The notes below the pieces were generated by a model. That model was not told where the DNA came from. It saw only the letters and a program-made list of their open reading frames with translations, and ran no database searches. The position numbers and the translations under genes were made by a program. From assembly GCF_048268085.1 (NCBI RefSeq), contig NZ_JBLWWF010000002.1, positions 1 through 64,000 of the forward strand: 64,000 bases of DNA, given 5' to 3'. Position 1 is the stretch's first letter; every line of letters begins with the position of its first letter. This DNA is from Neptunicella sp048268085. GTDB taxonomy: Bacteria; Pseudomonadota; Gammaproteobacteria; Enterobacterales; Alteromonadaceae. Shown one piece after another: positions 27,988 to 35,405 of the stretch.

Positions 27988-28983
27988 ATGACTATCAAAG
28001 TTGGGATCAATGGTTTTGGACGTATCGGTCGGTTTGTTTTCAGAGCATCATGTGAGCGTGATGACATTGAAGTCGTCGGTATTAACGACTTGCTTGACGT
28101 AGATTACATGGCATACATGCTAAAATACGACTCTACTCACGGTAAATTTAACGGCACCGTTGACGTTAAAGACGGTAAATTAGTAGTTAACGGTAAAGAA
28201 GTTCGAGTTACGGCTGAACGCAACCCAGCTGATTTAGCGTGGGATGCAATTGGCGTGGATGTCGTGGTTGAATCTACCGGTTTATTTTTAACTGACGAAA
28301 CCGCACGCAAACATATTGAAGCGGGTGCGAAAAAAGTCGTGATGTCTGCCCCTTCCAAAGACGACACCCCTATGTTTGTTATGGGCGTTAACCATAGCAG
28401 CTATACAGGTCAGGACGTCGTATCGAATGCGTCTTGTACCACTAACTGTTTGGCGCCTTTGGCCAAAGTATTAAACGATAACTTTGGTATCGTTGATGGT
28501 TTAATGACCACTGTACATGCGACAACCGCTACACAAAAAACGGTCGATTCACCTTCAGCTAAAGATTGGCGTGGTGGACGTGGTGCTTCTCAAAACATCA
28601 TTCCTTCTTCAACTGGCGCAGCCAAAGCTGTGGGTAAAGTTATCCCTGAATTAAATGGTAAATTAACCGGTATGGCATTCCGCGTACCAACGGCTGATGT
28701 TTCAGTGGTTGATTTAACGGTTAACTTGGCAAAACCCGCTACTTACGCACAAATTTGTGCCGCTATGAAAGCCGCTTCAGAAGGCGAATTAAAAGGCATT
28801 ATGGGTTATACCGAAGATGCAGTGGTTTCTCAGGACTTTATCGGTGACACCCGCACATCGGTATTTGATGCTGATGCAGGTATTGCACTGACTGATACGT
28901 TTGTCAAAGTGGTATCTTGGTACGATAACGAAATTGGTTATTCAAACAAGGTATTGGATTTAGTTGCGCATATTGCAAAATAA
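27988..28983 (+). CDS. gapA: Glyceraldehyde-3-phosphate dehydrogenase
   Basis: A 331-residue glycolytic GAPDH. The start is the ATG at 27988 with AAGGTGG upstream (MTIKVGINGFGRIGRF); an upstream in-frame extension has no family match. The NAD-binding GFGRIGR is at residues 9-15, catalytic Cys150 in SNASCTTNCLAP and SWYDNEIGYSNKV near the end. Codon use looks strongly biased to GGT, AAA and GCT, as expected for a highly expressed gene. A strong terminator follows, and yeaD lies in the same direction. Confidence 0.98.
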   Translation: MTIKVGINGFGRIGRFVFRASCERDDIEVVGINDLLDVDYMAYMLKYDSTHGKFNGTVDVKDGKLVVNGKEVRVTAERNPADLAWDAIGVDVVVESTGLFLTDETARKHIEAGAKKVVMSAPSKDDTPMFVMGVNHSSYTGQDVVSNASCTTNCLAPLAKVLNDNFGIVDGLMTTVHATTATQKTVDSPSAKDWRGGRGASQNIIPSSTGAAKAVGKVIPELNGKLTGMAFRVPTADVSVVDLTVNLAKPATYAQICAAMKAASEGELKGIMGYTEDAVVSQDFIGDTRTSVFDADAGIALTDTFVKVVSWYDNEIGYSNKVLDLVAHIAK

Positions 28984-29002
28984 ACCCAATCAGTCATATT
29001 AG

Positions 29003-29028
29003 AGGCGACATTTATGTCGCCTTTTTTA
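29003..29028 (+). terminator. Rho-independent terminator of gapA
   Basis: AGGCGACAT and ATGTCGCCT form a perfect 9-bp stem followed directly by a run of T. It begins 20 nt past the gapA stop codon. Confidence 0.88.
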
Positions 29029-29068
29029 TTGATGATTATTTTCATTCGCTTTAACACAAGGTCTGTCA

Positions 29069-29908
29069 ATGCAACTTAGTCCATCCGTAACCCTTGAATC
29101 CCACCCATCCGTAATCGATTGTCTGGAAATTAACAACGCTTTTGCTTTTGCCAAAATCAGTTTATTTGGAGGACATGTTCTGAGCTTTTGCCCTAAACAT
29201 GATCAGCGCGAACGTTTATGGATAAGTGACAAAAGCAAATTAGACGGGAGCAAGGCGATTCGTGGTGGCGTTCCGGTTTGCTGGCCCTGGTTTGGCCCTC
29301 ATAACGATACACAATACCCTGCTCATGGTTATGTAAGAGAACAGCAATGGCATGTAACGCATTGCCAGGATACCGTCAAAGGCACCGAGATTATATTAGC
29401 GCCGGAAACATGTGTAGGCGCGGGTTTTGACGGATTGGCTGCCGTTTGTTTAAAAGTCACCATTGGCAAACAGCTACATATTGAATTAATCACCGAAAAT
29501 ATCGGTAACAGTCCTTTTACCTTCAATGCGGCATTACACAGCTATTTTAAAATTGAAGATATTGAACAAGTCAGACTGAATGGTGTATCTGGGCAATATA
29601 TTGACAAATTAGCACAGGGTAATGTTCTGCAAACGCCCTCACCTTATACTTTTTCGGCTGAAACTGACCGTATTCACCTTAATCCGTTAAACAACTGCCA
29701 GATCCAATCCACGTCATATAGCACCAATATTCAATCTGATGGCCACGATAGTTTAGTCGTTTGGAACCCCTGGATTGATAAATCGGCTGGAATGAGCGAT
29801 ATGACCCATGACGGTTACCAAACCATGCTGTGTGTTGAAAGCGCCATTACTCAAGGCAGAGTGTTAGCGGTCAATGAAAAACATTGCCTAGCACAAACTA
29901 TTGCGTAA
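29069..29908 (+). CDS. yeaD: D-hexose-6-phosphate mutarotase
   Basis: A 279-residue galactose-mutarotase-fold protein matching E. coli YeaD and its yeast homologue, which interconvert anomers of glucose-6-phosphate. Typical segments are AIRGGVPVCWPWFGPH, FNAALHSYFKI with an active-site His, and LVVWNPWIDKSAGM. AAGG precedes the ATG and there is no signal peptide. It follows gapA after a terminator, the same order as in E. coli, so it may be partly read through from gapA. Confidence 0.92.
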   Translation: MQLSPSVTLESHPSVIDCLEINNAFAFAKISLFGGHVLSFCPKHDQRERLWISDKSKLDGSKAIRGGVPVCWPWFGPHNDTQYPAHGYVREQQWHVTHCQDTVKGTEIILAPETCVGAGFDGLAAVCLKVTIGKQLHIELITENIGNSPFTFNAALHSYFKIEDIEQVRLNGVSGQYIDKLAQGNVLQTPSPYTFSAETDRIHLNPLNNCQIQSTSYSTNIQSDGHDSLVVWNPWIDKSAGMSDMTHDGYQTMLCVESAITQGRVLAVNEKHCLAQTIA

Positions 29909-29937
29909 CGACTGCATCAGATCAACAGGAGCCTTGC

Positions 29938-30837
29938 ATGCGCATAGCAATAATTGGACTCGGTGATATAGCCCAGAAAGCGTATTTACCCATTGTAGCT
30001 AACCATAGGGGCATTACCCCCATATTATGTACCCGTCATCGAGAAACATTGGTTGATCTCGCCGCGCAATATCGTATCAACGAGTATTATCAGGATCTGA
30101 CTGAGCTATTAGCCAATAAACCTGATGCGGCAATGATCCATTCCAGTACCGAGAGCCACTTTGCCATTGCCACACTATGCTTGAACGCTGGTGTTCCTGT
30201 TTTTATCGATAAACCCATTAGTTATGACTATGCAGAATGTGAGCAACTGGTTAACTTGGCAATACGCAAAAACCTGCCATTGATTTTAGGTTTTAATCGC
30301 CGTTTTGCTCCGTTATACCAACCCTTGTTACAAGCCAAACCAGTGCAAGTGCATTACCAGAAAAACCGCCACAATTTACCTTCTACAGCTCGCCAGTTTA
30401 TATTTGATGATTTTATTCATGTGTTGGATTTTGTCCGTCACTGCAATGGCACAATGCCAGAACAGATCGACGTTTTTGCCTATCAACATCAGAGTCTATT
30501 AGCATCTGTACAAGTCCAGTGGCAAGCTCATGGAAGTCTCTTTAGCGCTTCGATGAATCGCCTTAACGGTGTAACCGAAGAACGATTGGAATATTACGCT
30601 GAAAACAAAAAGTGGCAGATTGAGAACTTACGCCAAGGCCGTGTTTGGCAGAATAATACGGCTACAGAACTGAGCTTCAATGATTGGGACAATACCCTAT
30701 ATAAACGCGGATTTGTCACGATGATTGACGATATGCTTAGGCAATTTAATCAGGGAATCAACAACCACGATGCCAGTCAACAAATAGTAGATAGCCATCG
30801 CTTGTGTGAACAGATCGTTCAGCGAATTGAAGGGTAA
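29938..30837 (+). CDS. Gfo/Idh/MocA family oxidoreductase
   Basis: A 299-residue NAD(P)-dependent dehydrogenase. The start is the ATG at 29938 with CAGGAG upstream. The N-terminal Rossmann fold opens with MRIAIIGLGDIAQKAYLP, and the conserved Lys-Pro step is in VFIDKPISYDY (about residues 89-99). The C-terminal domain lacks clear substrate clues. Relatives act on inositols, sugars or virulence factors (MviM-like). It starts 29 bp after yeaD, so it is probably cotranscribed. Substrate unknown. Confidence 0.85.
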   Translation: MRIAIIGLGDIAQKAYLPIVANHRGITPILCTRHRETLVDLAAQYRINEYYQDLTELLANKPDAAMIHSSTESHFAIATLCLNAGVPVFIDKPISYDYAECEQLVNLAIRKNLPLILGFNRRFAPLYQPLLQAKPVQVHYQKNRHNLPSTARQFIFDDFIHVLDFVRHCNGTMPEQIDVFAYQHQSLLASVQVQWQAHGSLFSASMNRLNGVTEERLEYYAENKKWQIENLRQGRVWQNNTATELSFNDWDNTLYKRGFVTMIDDMLRQFNQGINNHDASQQIVDSHRLCEQIVQRIEG

Positions 30838-30940
30838 GTAGCAGTAGGATTATTCCGGACTTACGTTAGTCAATGACCCATCCATGATGATCCGCCCCAG
30901 TCTAGCCAACCATGGCAAACCGTTCATTCGGGTGCTACGC

Positions 30941-31000
30941 AGCTAAAGATTCCGCACTCCCCCGTTCGTGCATTCCAATTCGATCCAAACGCTTTTGTAC
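30941..31000 (-). repeat. Degraded tail module B' (tRNA-Glu locus)
   Basis: The last 33 nt, ending at 31000, align to module B (31208-31240) with about seven mismatches. The stem complementarity of module B is mostly lost here. It directly precedes module A', as B precedes A, so the pair B-A appears to have been duplicated as a unit. Confidence 0.5.
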
Positions 31001-31127
31001 TACATACAATCCATGTATTTCGCCCTTCGGGCCGTCGCAAGCGACGTTCCAGTTTATTCCAGATAAACTGGTCGAACCGGAGGGGTTCTCATTTCTCATG
31101 GAATACAACAAATAAAAAAGGCCCGAC
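30993..31127 (-). repeat. Tail direct repeat, copy 1
   Basis: About 135 nt that match 31233-31365 with only a few substitutions and single-base indels, 240 nt away. It contains module A' (31001-31077) and ends inside the second half of the tRNA-Glu terminator stem (GGCCCGAC). The matching first half is missing, so the terminator hairpin is broken in this copy. Confidence 0.85.
31001..31077 (-). repeat. Three-hairpin tail module A' (tRNA-Glu locus)
   Basis: Nearly identical to module A at 31241-31316. It folds into TACAT/ATGTA around a loop with ATCC, the CGCCCTTCGGGCCG segment, GTCGC-aa-GCGAC, and CCAGTTTAT/ATAAACTGG around TCCAG. Confidence 0.7.
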
Positions 31128-31170
31128 AAACAAACAGGCATTACCAGATACTGAAAGTGGGGATTACTCC

Positions 31171-31240
31171 GGGCTATCCCTGCCCTCCGCCCTTCGGGCC
31201 GCACTGCGTGCGTTCAAAAACGTTCCAGACGTTTTTGTAC
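31171..31240 (-). repeat. Three-hairpin tail module B (tRNA-Glu locus)
   Basis: Same layout as modules A and C with different stems: GGGC/GCCC enclosing ATCC, CGCCCTTCGGGCCG, GCAC-tgc-GTGC, then GTTC and a hairpin CAAAAACGT/ACGTTTTTG closed by the loop TCCAG. Changes on both sides of each stem relative to the other modules keep pairing. Confidence 0.7.
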
Positions 31241-31365
31241 TACATACATCCATGTATTTCGCCCTTTGGGTCGTCGCAAGCGACGTTCCAGTTTATTCCA
31301 GATAAACTGGTCGAACCGAGGGGTTCTCATTTCTCATGGAATACAACAAATAAAAAAGGCCCGAC
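31233..31365 (-). repeat. Tail direct repeat, copy 2
   Basis: Second copy of the 135-nt repeat, directly after the intact tRNA-Glu terminator. It contains module A (31241-31316). Together with copy 1 it makes a 240-nt tandem periodicity downstream of tRNA-Glu. Confidence 0.85.
31241..31316 (-). repeat. Three-hairpin tail module A (tRNA-Glu locus)
   Basis: TACAT/ATGTA (31241-31256) with ATCC in the loop; GCCCTTTGGGT, a G-U compatible variant of GCCCTTCGGGC; GTCGC-aa-GCGAC (31273-31284); and a 9-bp stem CCAGTTTAT/ATAAACTGG with loop TCCAG (31288-31310), flanked by GTTC and GAAC. Confidence 0.7.
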
Positions 31366-31385
31366 TGAACTACAGTCGGGCCTTT
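31349..31385 (-). terminator. Terminator of the tRNA-Ala/tRNA-Glu operon
   Basis: AAAGGCCCGACT and AGTCGGGCCTTT form a perfect 12-bp stem with a 7-nt loop, followed on - by a run of six T. It lies 7 nt past the tRNA-Glu 3' end. Confidence 0.9.
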
Positions 31386-31391
31386 CTTATT

Positions 31392-31467
31392 TGGCGTCCC
31401 CAAGGGGATTCGAACCCCTGTTACCGCCGTGAAAGGGCGGTGTCCTAGGCCTCTAGACGATGGGGAC
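31392..31467 (-). tRNA. tRNA-Glu (TTC)
   Basis: A 76-nt tRNA beginning GTCCCCATCGTCTAGAGG and ending in an encoded CCA. The acceptor stem GTCCCC/GGGGAC pairs perfectly, the anticodon loop CTTTCAC gives anticodon TTC, and the T-arm has GGTTCGAATCC. It is cotranscribed after tRNA-Ala and lies near gltX, which encodes its own synthetase. Confidence 0.98.
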
Positions 31468-31552
31468 AAAAAATCTTCTTTCGGAAACACGTTCCGAGAT
31501 TTTTGTAAGGCAAGATGAGCTGGCGAACCGAGCGACCTTAATTTTGCCTTAC
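31468..31552 (-). other. Structured spacer between tRNA-Ala and tRNA-Glu
   Basis: Two hairpins. One (31468-31504) pairs AAAAATC with GATTTTT and an inner TCGGAA with TTCCGA, so on - a T6 run meets the 5' end of tRNA-Glu. The other (31505-31552) pairs GTAAGGCAA with TTGCCTTAC over a 30-nt loop. They probably guide processing of the tRNA precursor; the first also looks like an attenuator. Confidence 0.5.
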
Positions 31553-31616
31553 AACAGAATTTTTATCTTTCTTTAATTCAACCGGCCTAGGTGCTAGTTG
31601 AATATTCCATGAAATT

Positions 31617-31692
<76 letters not shown>

Positions 31693-31725
31693 GTGCCTTA
31701 ATGTCATTCCCTGACAGCGGGGCGC

Positions 31726-31754
31726 ATTCTAGGCACCCACCCTTTTTATGTCAA
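31726..31754 (-). promoter_or_regulatory. Promoter of the tRNA-Ala/tRNA-Glu operon
   Basis: On -, a perfect -35 TTGACA (31749-31754), 17-nt spacer, and -10 TAGAAT (31726-31731), followed by a GC-rich discriminator (GCGCCCCGC) typical of stringently controlled stable-RNA promoters. It starts 10 nt past the gltX stop codon. Confidence 0.88.
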
Positions 31755-31763
31755 CGGTTTTTT

Positions 31764-33167
31764 TTAGGAATTTGATCTATTTGCAATATATTTCAACGCT
31801 TTGTCTATTCGTTGCGCAACTTGCTCAAAAGTTAGCAACTCTAATGTCACATCCAGTGACGGAGAATTACCCGAACCAGTAGCAGCAACACGCAAAGGCA
31901 TACCCACTTTTCCCATTCCTACATCCAATTGTTCAGCCGTCGCGTTAATAGCGGCATGAATATTTTCTGCAGTCCAGTCGCTAATACCTTGTAACTTGGT
32001 CTTTACCAACTCTAATGGTTCTTGAGCCACTGGACGTAAATGTTTTTTAGCCGCATTCGCATCTAACTCGTCATATTCATGATAAAAATAACGACTTATT
32101 TCGGCCAGCTCTTTTAAGGTTTTAACCCGATCCGCTTGAATCGCGATCACTTTTTCCAACGCAGGACCATTGCTGGTATCAATCCCTTGCTGCTCAAAGT
32201 GCCACTGAGCATACTTTGCCACTTCTGCAACAGGCAGTGTCTTAATATAGTGTTGGTTTAACCAAATTAGCTTATCAGTATTAAATGCCGACGCCGACTG
32301 ACCAATATCATCCAGACTAAAATACTCAATCATCTCATCCAGACTAAATATTTCCTGATCACCGTGAGACCAGCCTAAACGCACCAGATAATTCAGTAAT
32401 GCTTGCGGTAAGAAACCATCATCCCGATATTGCATTACTCCAACCGCACCATGACGCTTGGACAGTTTTTTACCGTCATCACCCAATATCATTGAAACAT
32501 GGGCATACTCCGGCACAGGAGCCCCCAAGGCTTCAAGAATATTAATTTGCCGTGGCGTATTGTTAATATGATCCTCACCTCGCACTACGTGAGTAATACC
32601 CATATCCCAGTCGTCAATCACCACACAGAAATTATAGGTTGGTACACCATCAGTACGTTGAATAATTAAATCATCCAACTCGGCATTGGCGATTTGGATT
32701 TTGCCGCGAATATGATCATTGATAACCACACTGCCCTGCTGCGGGTTTTTAAAGCGGATAACATAATCACCTTCTTGCTCGACACCATGACGACATTTAC
32801 CGTCATATTTAGGTTTTTCGCCGGCGGCCATTTGTTGTTCACGAATTTGGTCCAGACGTTCCCGTGAGCAGTAGCATTTATAAGCTTTATCGTCAGCAAG
32901 TAACTGTTGTACAAATTCTTTATAACGGTCAAAACGCTGGGTTTGATAATAAGGACCATCATCCCAGCTCAGCCCCAACCAATTCATCCCTTCTAAAATT
33001 GCATCAATCGCTGCCTGAGTAGAACGTTCAATATCGGTGTCTTCAATTCGTAAAACAAATTTACCCCCTTGGCTTTTAGCATATAACCAGGAATAAAGTG
33101 CAGTGCGAGCTCCACCTACGTGGAGATAACCGGTAGGACTAGGGGCAAATCGGGTAACAACCGTCAT
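31764..33167 (-). CDS. gltX: Glutamyl-tRNA synthetase
   Basis: A 467-residue class I synthetase that charges tRNA-Glu. The HIGH-type motif is at residues 9-19 (PSPTGYLHVGG) and the KMSKS-type motif is KKLSKRHG. CRERLDQIREQQ and CRHGVEQEG lie in the zinc/acceptor-binding insert (one Cys pair CYCSRERL visible). Length fits the bacterial discriminating type. It stands just upstream of the tRNA-Ala/tRNA-Glu operon in the same direction, so read-through could link the two. Confidence 0.98.
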   Translation of the reverse strand: MTVVTRFAPSPTGYLHVGGARTALYSWLYAKSQGGKFVLRIEDTDIERSTQAAIDAILEGMNWLGLSWDDGPYYQTQRFDRYKEFVQQLLADDKAYKCYCSRERLDQIREQQMAAGEKPKYDGKCRHGVEQEGDYVIRFKNPQQGSVVINDHIRGKIQIANAELDDLIIQRTDGVPTYNFCVVIDDWDMGITHVVRGEDHINNTPRQINILEALGAPVPEYAHVSMILGDDGKKLSKRHGAVGVMQYRDDGFLPQALLNYLVRLGWSHGDQEIFSLDEMIEYFSLDDIGQSASAFNTDKLIWLNQHYIKTLPVAEVAKYAQWHFEQQGIDTSNGPALEKVIAIQADRVKTLKELAEISRYFYHEYDELDANAAKKHLRPVAQEPLELVKTKLQGISDWTAENIHAAINATAEQLDVGMGKVGMPLRVAATGSGNSPSLDVTLELLTFEQVAQRIDKALKYIANRSNS

Positions 33168-33497
33168 AAAATAACTATCTCATCTATTAAAAAAATTAGC
33201 CGCATTTTAGCCTAAAGCCAGTACTAATGCGATTGATGAAACAGGCTTTATTTAACCGTTGTGACAAACCAAACAGATGGTTCGTTATGATCATGGACAA
33301 TGCCCAACTTAAATTGTTGTAATTTTAAACCAGACTTGTGCATTTTTAATTCAACCAATAAATTTAAACGCTGTTTTGCACAGATATTGTTCATTTGATT
33401 CAGTTTTTTTCAAATAATGTTGACAGTAAATTTTGCCTACCTATAATAGCGCTCCACTTGAGAGGTACAGCCTAACAAGTCGAGAAAGTAGTAAAAT
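33168..33497. other. Non-coding gap with two promoters
   Basis: Between divergent gltX and tRNA-Val. Apart from the tRNA-Val promoter described separately and the unrecognised gltX promoter, I see no gene. Confidence 0.6.
33420..33447 (+). promoter_or_regulatory. Consensus promoter of tRNA-Val
   Basis: Perfect -35 TTGACA (33420-33425) and perfect -10 TATAAT (33442-33447) with a 16-nt spacer, then AGCGCTCC as discriminator. The mature tRNA starts 50 nt downstream, leaving a leader of about 43 nt. Confidence 0.92.
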
Positions 33498-33573
33498 GGA
33501 CGCTTAGCTCAGTTGGGAGAGCATCGCCCTTACAAGGCGAGGGTCACTGGTTCAAGCCCAGTAGCGTCCACCA
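33498..33573 (+). tRNA. tRNA-Val (TAC)
   Basis: A 76-nt tRNA. GGACGCT pairs with AGCGTCC, D-arm AGCTCAGTTGGGAGAGC, anticodon loop CTTACAA (TAC), T-arm GGTTCAAGCCC, and encoded CCA. It is a single-gene unit; no clear terminator follows. Confidence 0.97.
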
Positions 33574-33684
33574 CTTCCTGTTAGTTCTGCTTTAATATTT
33601 TCCCGTTAAAATAAAAATAGTCGTTATAGTTTTTAGTCATTTTACGATAACCTTATTAAATTCAATTAATAAGCAAGCATAAAG

Positions 33685-35307
33685 ATGGATCGTAACTTGG
33701 CCAAATCGACCAATATTTTGATTATTGATGATCAAGTTCTTGCCCAAGGCTATATGAAGTATGCCTTACAAGAACTTGGCTTTGATAAAATCACCTATAT
33801 TGATCAAGCGGATAAAGCCATCGATAAGATCGAGCAGGAAGAGTTTGATCTGATTATCTGTTCGTATCATTTAAAAAAAGAACAGGAAGGCTACCATCTC
33901 TATCAAACCCTGATTAAAGACAGATTACTCTCCCCTGCCAGTGCGTTTGTTTTTATTAGCGCCGATACCAGCGCAGATATCGTTCACAGTATTATCGAAT
34001 TACAACCTGACGAATTTTTAGTTAAACCGTTTACCGTCAATGAAATAGGTAAACGGTTGTCGCGGGTATTAAAACGCAAAAAAATATTCCGTGAAGTTTA
34101 TCAATTAATGGATAAACAGCTCTACGAGCTGGCACTAGAAAATATCGAAGCTTTTCTGACCACACCTGACAAGTCAGAATACTTTCCCATAGCTCTAAAA
34201 CTTAAAGGTGAGCTGCTGTTAGCCTGCGATCAAGCCGAAAAAGCCCGCGACTTTTATCAAGCAATCATTAATGTACAAAATTTTGCATGGGCGCAATTTG
34301 GTTTGGCCAATGCTCTGATTGCACTAAATAACGATACCGAAGCCGAAAAGCTATTACTGCGTTTAGCCTTTAAAGCCGACGCGCAAATCAAGGCATTTGA
34401 TTTATTGTCCGAAATCCAGATCCGTCAGGAAGACTATGACATGGCACTAGAAAGTACTATTCTGGCTTCCGAAATATCTCCACGGAATATTAATCGGCAT
34501 AAAACCGCTGTAACCCTATCCAGAATTACCCATGACTATGCCAATCAATTTGAAATTTCGAAAAAGATAGTCCGATACGCCAAAAACTCGGTTTACGACC
34601 AGCCGGATATATACCTTAATGTGGCGCGAGCGGGAATTGACTATGCCATGACCGCCAGCGATTCAGAAACCAATAATTTAGTTAAACAATCCAATGAGTA
34701 TTTACGCCGCTTTCGCAAGCAGTTTCCCAAGGTGCAACTCACTGAACAATTATTAGTGATCAATGCCCGGATGCACTTTTTGCAGGACGAAAAAGACAAG
34801 GCACAGTCCCTGTTGGAGCAAATTGATGAATTATCGTTAGCGGATGATTCAATGGAAGATTTACTCGATAAAGCCAAAGCCTTTCACGAAATAGGCTTGT
34901 TCGAGAAATCCATGAATGTGCTAAATGAAATAGAAAACCGCTGTAAAACGGAGCCCTCACAAGGGCAAATCTTTATGCATTATATTCATCAGGAAAAACA
35001 GGAACGTCAGGCGATCCGTCATAGTCCTAAAGAATTAAATAACAGCGCAGTGGAGTTTTACCAAAAGGGCGATCTGCTCAATGCCATGAAGATATTCCGG
35101 CAAGCATACCGAATCATGCCCAAAAACCCGGCTATTGCACTTAACTTGCTTCAGGCAATCGCCATGCAATCGAAAAACCGGGAACTGTCAGATAATGCTA
35201 AATCAGTCATGAATCGCTGTATTTATACCATTGAAAACAGTGAACTAACCGATGAACAGGAAGAACGTTATCAAAAAGTCAGCCGCTTTTTTGCCGAGCT
35301 GGTCTAA
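33685..35307 (+). CDS. Pseudo-receiver domain protein with TPR repeats
   Basis: A 540-residue cytoplasmic protein. Residues 8-130 form a CheY-like receiver: the acidic pair in IIDDQVL (Asp15, Asp16) and the conserved Lys in FLVKPFTVNE are there, but the phosphoacceptor position reads Ser60 (LIICSYHLKKEQEG) where relatives have Asp (ICDYNL). Phosphorylation is therefore unlikely by the normal route. The rest is helical with several TPR-type repeats (for example AWAQFGLANALIALNNDTEAEKL is one). TPR response regulators of this kind occur in Vibrio and Shewanella and probably act by protein-protein contacts. It lies alone between tRNA-Val and an ABC exporter gene. Confidence 0.85.
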   Translation: MDRNLAKSTNILIIDDQVLAQGYMKYALQELGFDKITYIDQADKAIDKIEQEEFDLIICSYHLKKEQEGYHLYQTLIKDRLLSPASAFVFISADTSADIVHSIIELQPDEFLVKPFTVNEIGKRLSRVLKRKKIFREVYQLMDKQLYELALENIEAFLTTPDKSEYFPIALKLKGELLLACDQAEKARDFYQAIINVQNFAWAQFGLANALIALNNDTEAEKLLLRLAFKADAQIKAFDLLSEIQIRQEDYDMALESTILASEISPRNINRHKTAVTLSRITHDYANQFEISKKIVRYAKNSVYDQPDIYLNVARAGIDYAMTASDSETNNLVKQSNEYLRRFRKQFPKVQLTEQLLVINARMHFLQDEKDKAQSLLEQIDELSLADDSMEDLLDKAKAFHEIGLFEKSMNVLNEIENRCKTEPSQGQIFMHYIHQEKQERQAIRHSPKELNNSAVEFYQKGDLLNAMKIFRQAYRIMPKNPAIALNLLQAIAMQSKNRELSDNAKSVMNRCIYTIENSELTDEQEERYQKVSRFFAELV

Positions 35308-35405
35308 GAATGGATCACCGCGACATCATTCCGCAACAACCTGACTTAGGGATTGGTACAAACACTGATATGATCCCCGCCCTCAAAATATTGACTATCA
35401 ACTAG

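Noticed and set aside
30993..31365. Possible CRISPR-like array
   Set aside because: Only two long copies 240 nt apart with no short regular repeats or unique spacers of constant length.
30912..31490. Several open frames of 60-90 codons on both strands in the tRNA-Glu tail
   Set aside because: They run through the terminator, the tRNA and the repeated hairpin modules, share segments because of the duplication, and have no ribosome site. The DNA is explained by the repeats.
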